Source of the DNA: Zobellia amurskyensis
GTDB lineage: Bacteria; Bacteroidota; Bacteroidia; Flavobacteriales; Flavobacteriaceae
Reading direction: 5' to 3'
Length of the DNA stretch: 36,523 nt
Assembly (NCBI RefSeq): GCF_009725985.1
Contig: NZ_RCNR01000048.1
Span: 1 to 36,523 of the forward strand
Part shown: one piece after another, positions 30,095-36,523 of the stretch
How positions within the stretch are numbered: the stretch's first letter is position 1
How the letters are laid out: each line of letters starts with the position of its first letter
Program-made: the position numbers and the translations under genes
Notes under the pieces: model-generated
What the model saw: only the letters and a program-made list of their open reading frames with translations
What the model was told of the DNA's origin: nothing
The model's database searches: none

Positions 30095-33000
30095 ATGCAA
30101 AAGCGCATCTCGATACCGTTATTTTTTGTCGGTTTTTTCCTCATCAATTTTGCACAAGCACAAGTAAAAATAGGTGATAACCCTCAAACAATTGATCCCG
30201 CTTCCATTCTGGAACTAGAAAGTTCGGATAAGGTTTTGGTCATTACAAGAGTAGATTCTTTGCAGATGACCACTATTGTACCCAACCGTGGTGCATTGGT
30301 CTACAATACTACTGCAGATTGCGTGTATTACTATGATGGTGCAGCATGGGTCAGTATGTGCGAAGGAGCGGATGGCGGAGCCCATACGGCTACCCCTATT
30401 GTAAATTCTGAAAGTACCATTGTTATTACCCCTACAGCAGGTGGTAACAATTTTGAAATAGCCCCTAATAGTATTACCAGCGATCAAATATTGAACGGGG
30501 GTATTAATGGGGTAGACATACAAAACGGATCTATTGGACGAGGTAAATTAGCGCCAAATGCCGTAGATAAAGCTAGAATTGCCCAGAATGCAGTTGGCCC
30601 GTACGCCATTGATCGCGATAGTCTTCCGTTAAGCTTTTTTAATAACGATGCCGGTTTTATTACCGGTGCTAACGTAGTAAGTGGCGATGCCGATAACTCC
30701 ATTAGTGTGGGTAGTGATAGCGGTGCATTCTTTGATGCAACCTTTCTAGAGGACAATATTGCCGCAAATACGGCTGCTATTGCTGCGGATGGTGATAAAA
30801 GTAATACCAACGAAATACAGACCCTTTCTATTTCTGGAAATCTATTGTCCATAACCAACGGCAATGCGGTTACTATTCCTACTGCAGATGGCTCGGACAC
30901 CAATATAAACGAAGGTAACAACATAACTATAACCGGTAACGGCACGGCAGCAACACCTTATGTAATAAATGCCGCAAACGAAGTTGATGGTAGTATAACT
31001 AACGAATTGATTACAGGTGTTCTTTTAAATGCCTCCAACCAACTTGTTATAACAGAAGCAGGAACAAACACCACAGTAGACTTAAGTTCTTTGGCTGGTG
31101 GAGGAGCACTTGCCCAAATTAATTCAACCGCCACAGTTACCGTTTCAGGAGACGGTTCTGCAGCTACACCTTACGAATTAACCGTTGTTGGCGGAACCGG
31201 CACTACTCAAAATGCCGCACAAGTTCCAGTAACTGCAACACCCGCAAATTATACTGCGGCAACGGCTGACGTAGAAGCTCATTTAGCTGGAATAGATGCT
31301 GCTTTAACCGGAGGAAGTACCGATGACCAAAATGCGGGCGAAGTACCGGTAGCCCTTACAGCTACTAATTATACTGCAGCTACACCGGACGTTGAGGCTC
31401 ATTTTGCTGGAATCAATACCGCCTTGGGTACAGCAGGAACTGCTCAAAATTTGAGTCAAGTTTTAGCAACGGGTGCTAGCGCTGGAAATCTTAAAATAGC
31501 CGACCTTTTGAACCCCACGTTAGATCAAGATGCGGCTACCAAAAAATATGTGGATGATGAAATTACCGCTAATAATACATTGGCAGATGGGGATATTCTT
31601 GTTGGTGACGCCACAGGAGTGGCACAAGCCGTTACCCTAAGTGGTGATGCCACAATGGATAATGCGGGGGTTCTTACCGTTGAAGATGATGCCATTAACA
31701 CAGATAAAATATTAGACGCAACTATTGGTCTTACGGATTTAAGTGATATGGGAGCCACAGCAGACGGCCAAATACTAAAGTGGGATACGGCTACAACCTC
31801 TTGGATTGTCTCAAATGGCTCGAGCCATTTTGGTACTGAAAACGCTATCTTTTTTGGAGATGATGTAGATGGTTCACCAACGGATGCTGGAAATGAGTTT
31901 TACTGGGATCCTGAAGGCAGAAAAGTCAGTACGTTAGGCTTTGGTGCTTTGTATATTGGGTTAGATGGTGCTCTAAACACAAAAAGTACAGTTGCCAAAG
32001 TTCAGATTATGGAGCAATTAGGCGGACAGTTGTCATATGCCTTGCACCTTCAAAATGATACTAATTCAAATGGTTCTGCGGTAGCAACTTTATTTGCAGT
32101 AGATGGTGAGGGAGGTTTTGGAAAAGGAGCTTTAGCTTACGAAAGAACAGGGGCGTATGCTACCGGAGATTTTCACTTTCTTCAAAATTCTAATAATACC
32201 AATGAGTCCTTACCTACCCTAGCAGACAAAGCCTTTACCGTAAAAAACAATAGAGACATCGTCCTTTATAATGGTATCGAAATTGCAGGAGACCGTGGAG
32301 ATGCAAATCAGGTATTAACCTCTAATGGGGCTGGAGCCGTTTCTTGGGAAGATGCAGGTGAACTTTCCATTACTGATGCCGATACAAATGATGCCTTAGT
32401 AGTTCAAACTGATGGCAAGGGTTATAATATTGGTGTTGATGACACTACAATAGAAATAATATCGGATGCATTGCAAGTTAAAGATGCCAGTATCAACTCG
32501 GCAAAAATTACAAATGGCACCATCGCGTTAGAAGATTTAAGCAACATGGGTGCAACAACCAACGGAGAGGTCCTAAAGTGGGACCAAGATAATCTAGTAT
32601 GGAAAATAGGAACGGATGATGCCGCTTCTACAACCTATACTGGTGGAGCTGGTATAACGCTTACAGGAACAACTTTTGCTGTGGACAATTTAGCAGGAGA
32701 AGTAACCGGGCCAACTTCTGCTACTGTAATTGCCGATGATGTAATTGGAACCGATGAATTAGCTCCTAACGCTGTCTTTGAAGAAAATATTAATGCTAAC
32801 GCTGTTACATCAGCTAAAATAGCACCTAATACAATTGCTATTGAAGATCTTAGTCCAATGGGCGCAACGGCCAACGGACAAGTTCTAAAATGGGATAATG
32901 ATAATACAACATGGACTATTGGCACAGACAATGGCGGTTCTACTTCATACACTGCTGGAGATGGGCTTGCTGTAACAGCTGCAAATGATTTTAGCGTAAA

Positions 33001-33982
33001 TGTTGATGACTCAACTATAGAAATAGCATCAGATGTACTTCTGATTAAAGATGATGGTGTAACCAACGCTAAAATTGCTGACGATGCAGTAAATACTGAT
33101 CAGATTGCTCCAGGAGCTGTTAAAGAAAATAGTATTGCCAACGACGAAGTAACTATTATTAAAATAAAAGAAAGTACAATAGACGGTCAAATATTAACAA
33201 CAAACGGCACCGATGTTGTTTGGGCCGATGCTCAAAATTTCGCAAAATCTGATTTAACTCAAACTTTAGGTCAAAAAAGAATATATGATTTAAATGGTTC
33301 TAATTTACAATTCGCTACCAATGGTGGAAAAATTGGAATTGGTGCCTTACCTGGAGAACCACAAGATCAATTAGATGTACGTGGCTCTATTAGAAGTAGA
33401 GAAGGTTTCAATGCTACAGGAGGGGATGCCGGTGGCCCTGGTTATGGTTTTTACACCAATGATGACAATGATACAGGAATGTTCAGGGCTTCTGAAGATA
33501 ATTTAGGTTTTTCAACAGGAGGCGTAGAAGTTCTTAGAATTGATGATGCACAAAACGTAGGTATTGGTACCGATACTCCCACAAGAAAATTACATATAGC
33601 AGGTGATCTTCAAGTAGACGGAGGAGTTTGGGTAGCAGCTACACAAGTTCACCCTGACTATGTATTCGAAAAATACTTTAATGGTTATTCAAACTTAAAA
33701 AGTTCTTATAGTTTTAGAAGTTTAGAGGAAATCGAAATTTTTGTTAAAAAGAACAATCACTTACCTGGAATTTTATCAGCTGAACAAATTAAAAATGAAG
33801 GCTCATATAACCTAAGTAATGCTAATACTGTACATCTAGAAAAAATAGAGGAACTTTTCCTTCACACCATAGAACAGGAAAAGGAAATCAAAAAACTTAA
33901 AGCCGAAAAAGAAGCCATGGCCAAGGAATTAAAGTCCATGAAAAATGATATAGAAGAAATTAAAGCACTTCTAAACAAATAA
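30095..33982 (+). CDS. Giant secreted phage-tail-fibre-like repetitive protein
   Basis: 1295 residues. The signal peptide ends at AQAQ (about residue 23). The N-terminal domain starts VKIGDNPQTIDPASILELES and ends near DCVYYYDGAAWVSMC, a module found at the start of many Bacteroidota fibre-like proteins. The centre (about 90-1100) is Thr/Ala/Asp-rich and repetitive, with units carrying DLSxMGATxxGQxLKWD and NYTAATxDVEAHxAGI. A segment near 1090-1180 has GNVGIGT-type tail-fibre strands (RIDDAQNVGIGTDTPTRKLH). The last ~110 residues hold HPDYVFEKYFNGYSNLKSSY, then KKNNHLPGILSAEQI, and end in a Lys/Glu coiled coil, resembling fibre C-termini that self-trimerise. No CHU_C or type-A sorting domain ends the protein, so its export route is unclear. 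The next gene, 33 bases away, encodes a CHU_C protein. Likely a surface fibre or adhesin. Confidence 0.85.
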   Translation: MQKRISIPLFFVGFFLINFAQAQVKIGDNPQTIDPASILELESSDKVLVITRVDSLQMTTIVPNRGALVYNTTADCVYYYDGAAWVSMCEGADGGAHTATPIVNSESTIVITPTAGGNNFEIAPNSITSDQILNGGINGVDIQNGSIGRGKLAPNAVDKARIAQNAVGPYAIDRDSLPLSFFNNDAGFITGANVVSGDADNSISVGSDSGAFFDATFLEDNIAANTAAIAADGDKSNTNEIQTLSISGNLLSITNGNAVTIPTADGSDTNINEGNNITITGNGTAATPYVINAANEVDGSITNELITGVLLNASNQLVITEAGTNTTVDLSSLAGGGALAQINSTATVTVSGDGSAATPYELTVVGGTGTTQNAAQVPVTATPANYTAATADVEAHLAGIDAALTGGSTDDQNAGEVPVALTATNYTAATPDVEAHFAGINTALGTAGTAQNLSQVLATGASAGNLKIADLLNPTLDQDAATKKYVDDEITANNTLADGDILVGDATGVAQAVTLSGDATMDNAGVLTVEDDAINTDKILDATIGLTDLSDMGATADGQILKWDTATTSWIVSNGSSHFGTENAIFFGDDVDGSPTDAGNEFYWDPEGRKVSTLGFGALYIGLDGALNTKSTVAKVQIMEQLGGQLSYALHLQNDTNSNGSAVATLFAVDGEGGFGKGALAYERTGAYATGDFHFLQNSNNTNESLPTLADKAFTVKNNRDIVLYNGIEIAGDRGDANQVLTSNGAGAVSWEDAGELSITDADTNDALVVQTDGKGYNIGVDDTTIEIISDALQVKDASINSAKITNGTIALEDLSNMGATTNGEVLKWDQDNLVWKIGTDDAASTTYTGGAGITLTGTTFAVDNLAGEVTGPTSATVIADDVIGTDELAPNAVFEENINANAVTSAKIAPNTIAIEDLSPMGATANGQVLKWDNDNTTWTIGTDNGGSTSYTAGDGLAVTAANDFSVNVDDSTIEIASDVLLIKDDGVTNAKIADDAVNTDQIAPGAVKENSIANDEVTIIKIKESTIDGQILTTNGTDVVWADAQNFAKSDLTQTLGQKRIYDLNGSNLQFATNGGKIGIGALPGEPQDQLDVRGSIRSREGFNATGGDAGGPGYGFYTNDDNDTGMFRASEDNLGFSTGGVEVLRIDDAQNVGIGTDTPTRKLHIAGDLQVDGGVWVAATQVHPDYVFEKYFNGYSNLKSSYSFRSLEEIEIFVKKNNHLPGILSAEQIKNEGSYNLSNANTVHLEKIEELFLHTIEQEKEIKKLKAEKEAMAKELKSMKNDIEEIKALLNK
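31736..32940 (+). repeat. Degenerate repeats inside the fibre gene
   Basis: Three coding units with the pattern DLSxMGATxxGQxLKWDxxxxxW begin at 31736, 32534 and 32846. The last two are 312 bases (104 codons) apart and share flanking INxAK/TSAKI-type motifs. The first is more distant because a unique stretch, ENAIFFGDDVDGSPTDAGNE, intervenes. Confidence 0.75.
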
Positions 33983-34015
33983 AACCAGGTCAATAAAGCG
34001 CAATCTGCATTGAAC

Positions 34016-35167
34016 ATGATGAAACATCTTTACATAGCGGCACTTATTCTGGCAACGGGCATACAGGCACAATCGGCTTTGTACAATACCGGCAACCTTC
34101 GTATTCACGATGGCGGTGTCATGGGTTTGCATACCAACCTGGTCAATGACGGTAGTTTTGACGAGAATCTGGGCTTGGTAGGCTTTTATGGAGACAACCT
34201 CCGTACCATTAGCGGAAGTTTGCCCGCAACCTTGTACGATGTTGAGTTCGTAACTGGCGGCGGTACCGTAGTGCAGACCTCTCTAAATGTCTTGAACAAT
34301 GCCAATTTCATTACCGGAGATATTATTACCGATCGCGTACAACCTTCCATAACCCTTAACTTTTTGGCAGATGCTTTTCCCAACGGCCAGAGCGATATTA
34401 GTAAGGTAGACGGCTATGTAAGCGTAAACAATCAGCAGAACTTTATTTTTCCCGTTGGTGATTTTCAACAGTTGCGTCCGCTTATTTTAAATTCTGGAAG
34501 TGTAAATAGCGTGGCACGTTGTGCCTATTATATAGAGGACCCTAACAGCCCAAGTGTACTGCCACGAGCATTCAACACGAACAATAAAGCCGTAGAAATT
34601 GGAGACATAAGTACGGTTGAGTTTTGGCACTTGGAAGGCTCCGTACCATCGGCCATTCAACTTTCTTGGAACGAACGTAGCAACATGGGGCTTTTGACCA
34701 ATGATGTAAACGAGATTGTAATTGTAGGCTATAGCAAATCGGCCAACCAATGGGTAAGCCTTGGTGGTCCCGCACCTGCTGGAAATTTAAACCAAGGTGT
34801 GGTAGCTTCGGGCTCCTTTATTCCGGACGAGTATGAAGTACTTACTTTTGCGGCATTGGGAGAACCTAGGGATTATTTAGACTTGGAAAACTATTTTGTT
34901 TCTCCCAACGGAGATGGTATAAACGATTTCTTGGAAATTTCGGAATTAGCCCTTTCCCCCAACAACTTTATGCAGATTTATAATCGTGAGGGACTCAAAG
35001 TATTTGAAAAAGCAAATTACACCAATGAGTTCAACGGACTTTCTACGCAAAACAATTTTGTGGTAACAAGAGATAAAGGACTTCCTTCAGGCGTGTACTT
35101 TTATATTGTTACCCTAAACGATTTGGACCTTGAGTTTCAAGGATTTTTATATTTGGCGAACGATTAA
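34016..35167 (+). CDS. Secreted protein with type-B T9SS (CHU_C, gliding motility) C-terminal domain, fibre partner
   Basis: 383 residues from ATG 34016; ATG 34019 is equally possible, and a TTG at 34010 less so. The signal peptide ends at GIQAQ. Residues about 20-290 form a beta-rich domain with YNTGNLRIHDGGVMGLHTNL near its start, then GDFQQLRPLILNSGSV and VEFWHLEGSVPSAIQLSW. The last ~95 residues are CHU_C: YFVSPNGDGINDFLEISELA, IYNREGLKVFEKANY and GVYFYIVTLND, the type-B sorting signal for the T9SS. It is 33 bases downstream of the fibre gene, so both are probably co-transcribed up to the terminator at 35171. The partner may anchor the fibre or carry it out, but no SprF gene is next to it. 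The gene is richer in G+C than the end of the fibre gene. Confidence 0.88.
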   Translation: MMKHLYIAALILATGIQAQSALYNTGNLRIHDGGVMGLHTNLVNDGSFDENLGLVGFYGDNLRTISGSLPATLYDVEFVTGGGTVVQTSLNVLNNANFITGDIITDRVQPSITLNFLADAFPNGQSDISKVDGYVSVNNQQNFIFPVGDFQQLRPLILNSGSVNSVARCAYYIEDPNSPSVLPRAFNTNNKAVEIGDISTVEFWHLEGSVPSAIQLSWNERSNMGLLTNDVNEIVIVGYSKSANQWVSLGGPAPAGNLNQGVVASGSFIPDEYEVLTFAALGEPRDYLDLENYFVSPNGDGINDFLEISELALSPNNFMQIYNREGLKVFEKANYTNEFNGLSTQNNFVVTRDKGLPSGVYFYIVTLNDLDLEFQGFLYLAND

Positions 35168-35170
35168 TTT

Positions 35171-35201
35171 AAAAAAGAGACCGAATCGGTCTCTTTTTTT
35201 T
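35171..35201 (+). terminator. Rho-independent terminator of the fibre operon
   Basis: AAAAAAGAGACCG (35171-35183) pairs with CGGTCTCTTTTTT (35187-35199), loop AAT, with a T-run to 35201. It follows the CHU_C gene stop by 3 bases. Confidence 0.9.
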
Positions 35202-35617
35202 ATACCGTTCATCGATGTTCTACCCTATGCTATTACCTCTACAGAATATACCTACAACTTATTCTCCTGACTACACTACACTTTGGCTTTACTACACAAC
35301 AAATTCTGTGCAGTTCGTCGATCAGCGTCTAATTTTACATTAAAATTGAAATTCCCCTGCCTAAAAAAGAAATTGGTTTCACATTTTGGCCTACCAAATA
35401 TAAACCAGATTCTGTAGTGCATTCTTTTTTAAGATGAAATGATTTGAGCCTTTATTACCTAGAAAATAGGTAATCATTAAAAAAGGAATAACTCCCTTAT
35501 TTAGCGTACCAACAGGTTTGACATAAATCAATTTAGAAACGAGAAATTAAAATATAACATTAACCGCCCAGACATTTTATTCAAAAAAATAAAATGTTAA
35601 ACAAATCTTAACATAAG
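35202..35617. other. Long intergenic region before the second fibre gene, with two inverted repeats
   Basis: About 416 bases, AT-rich, without a credible gene. It holds a perfect 8-bp inverted repeat, ATTACCTA (35454-35461) and TAGGTAAT (35467-35474), and a 10-bp one, ACATTTTATT (35572-35581) and AATAAAATGT (35588-35597), the latter 20 bases before the ATG. No exact TAnnTTTG was found. Operator or leader functions are possible. Confidence 0.5.
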
Positions 35618-36523
35618 ATGAAAAACGTTCCCCTCATCGTTCTCCTCTTTTTAGCGCAATTAGCCTACTCACAAGTCAAAATCGGAGACAACATCAATCA
35701 AATTGATGCTGCCTCCCTTATGGAATTGGAAAGTGCCTCGCGCGTGCTGGTCGTTACTCGAGTAACCAATGCCCAAATGAGCGCGATTACACCATTAAAC
35801 GGTGCACTGGTTTTCAATACGGACGAAGACTGTCTTTTTCAGTATAAAAATAATGTATGGACCAGCTTGTGCGTTAATGTTGCAGCAGGAGAAACGGTCA
35901 CCGCTTTACTGGATAACAATGACGGCACCGTAACCTATACCAATGAAGCCGGAACCCCCGTTACATTTTCAAAAGCCAATTTAACGGACAATCTAGACGG
36001 TAGTTTCACCTTTACCAATGGTAGCGGTGCGCTAAACTTTATAGGTACGGACAATCAAAATCTTGATAACGCTACTTTAGAGGAAAGCACCTCTACTTTA
36101 CTGATTGAGATTGAAAATGGAAATAGCACCAGTGCCGATCTTTCGGCTTTGGAAGAGTCTGCCGACATTACTGCCGTTCAAAACGATGTGGACCAGAACG
36201 AAACTGACGCTGATGCTGCAATTCTTGCCGAAACCAATAGAGCAACTGCAGCAGAAACCACCATTCAAAATGATGTCGACCAAAACGAGGCTGATGCAGA
36301 CAACGCAATTGCAGCTGTACAATCGGATGTGGACCAGAACGAAACTGACGCAGATGCCGCAATTCTTGCCGAAACCAACAGAGCAACGGCCGCAGAAACT
36401 ACCATCCAAAATGACGTTGACCAAAATGAAGCTGATGCAGACGCCGCGATTCTTGCAGTGCAAAACGATGTGGACCAAAACGAAACAGATGCAGACAACG
36501 CAATCGCAGCTGTACAAAACGAT
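35618..36523 (+). CDS. Second fibre-like secreted protein, 3' end beyond window
   Basis: Open to the last base: 302 codons are seen without a stop. The signal peptide is MKNVPLIVLLFLAQLAYSQ. The N-terminal domain is a close paralogue of that in the gene at 30095: VKIGDNINQIDAASLMELES, then RVLVVTRVTNAQMSAI and DCLFQYKNNVWTSLC. Next comes a Thr/Asn-rich stretch (LLDNNDGTVTYTNEAGTPVT). From codon 187 a tandem array of VQNDVDQNE-type repeats fills the rest of the window. By analogy with the first fibre the full protein is probably a very long rod. The start is fixed by the signal peptide and by AAGATG context; a weak AAG ribosome-binding site precedes it. Its downstream partner gene, if any, lies outside the window. 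Confidence 0.88.
   Translation, partial: MKNVPLIVLLFLAQLAYSQVKIGDNINQIDAASLMELESASRVLVVTRVTNAQMSAITPLNGALVFNTDEDCLFQYKNNVWTSLCVNVAAGETVTALLDNNDGTVTYTNEAGTPVTFSKANLTDNLDGSFTFTNGSGALNFIGTDNQNLDNATLEESTSTLLIEIENGNSTSADLSALEESADITAVQNDVDQNETDADAAILAETNRATAAETTIQNDVDQNEADADNAIAAVQSDVDQNETDADAAILAETNRATAAETTIQNDVDQNEADADAAILAVQNDVDQNETDADNAIAAVQND
36176..36523 (+). repeat. Tandem 18/29-residue coding repeats in the second fibre gene
   Basis: Six unit starts are seen. The units, in order, are 29, 18, 29, 18, 18 residues and a truncated one. Each begins [VI]Q[NS]DVDQNE[TA]DAD and ends in AI[LA]A; the 29-residue units add ETNRATAAETT. The first two pairs make 47-residue (141-base) super-repeats. Copies differ mainly at third codon positions, so protein sequence is conserved more than DNA. 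Confidence 0.95.

Noticed and set aside
30484-30945. 153-codon minus-strand open frame inside the fibre gene
   Set aside because: It is the antisense reading of repetitive Thr/Asn codons, without start context or homologous features.
30095-33982. Prophage tail-fibre gene
   Set aside because: No terminase, capsid, portal, integrase or lysis genes are visible, and the protein has a Sec signal peptide, so it is a host-type secreted protein.
36098-36517. 139-codon open frame on the minus strand with repeated Cys/Val-rich units
   Set aside because: It is the antisense image of the repeat array in the second fibre gene. It has no signal peptide or start context, and the plus-strand frame has a clear signal peptide and paralogue.
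36176-36523. Repeat array considered as a CRISPR
   Set aside because: Unit lengths alternate (54 and 87 bases), there are no unique spacers, and every unit stays in one reading frame, so it is coding.

Overview
The window looks like chromosome of a marine-type Flavobacteriaceae (Bacteroidota). Low G+C, signal peptides ending in Ala-Gln, PorP/SprF and gliding-motility (CHU_C) C-terminal domains of the type IX secretion system (T9SS), a Flavobacteriia-style ECF sigma/RskA-like anti-sigma pair, and many copies of the Bacteroidota -7 promoter element TAnnTTTG all point there. The genus cannot be fixed from sequence reading alone. No rRNA, tRNA, CRISPR array, insertion sequence or prophage was seen.

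Layout. 1-4900: end of an aspartate-aminotransferase-type gene overlapping murB; an ECF sigma/anti-sigma operon whose anti-sigma gene has an apparent single-base frameshift; a small Cys-containing membrane protein; a second ECF sigma factor; lipA. 5000-13900: GAPDH overlapping a TPR hybrid histidine kinase, convergent lpxK, a Nif3-like protein plus a zinc-ribbon-family coiled-coil protein without its zinc ligands, DUF4174, kynurenine 3-monooxygenase, and a stand-alone ClpP. 14300-18430: a large type-B T9SS cargo with its PorP/SprF partner, then a lipoprotein. 18430-24350: MFS transporter, astacin-type metallopeptidase lipoprotein, kynureninase, GNAT, O-methyltransferase, PAP2 phosphatase and TatA. 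24429-29764: a minus-strand cluster of three tandem carboxypeptidase-regulatory-like proteins, DUF6702 and an M1 aminopeptidase. 30095-36523: a surface module of a 1295-residue phage-tail-fibre-like secreted protein, a CHU_C-tailed protein, and the start of a second fibre protein with long tandem repeats that leaves the window.

How the genes work together. KMO and kynureninase are consecutive steps of tryptophan/kynurenine catabolism but lie about 8 kb apart in separate transcription units. The CHU_C/SprF pair and the fibre/CHU_C module both belong to T9SS-dependent surface display. The fibre module (30095 to the window end) and the triple barrel-less regulatory-like proteins (27358-29764) are the best candidates for poorly described systems. 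Core genes (murB, lipA, gap, lpxK, clpP, tatA) look ordinary.

Promoter calls rest on matching TAnnTTTG by eye; upstream -33 elements were mostly not convincing. Family assignments are from recognised motifs, not database searches.
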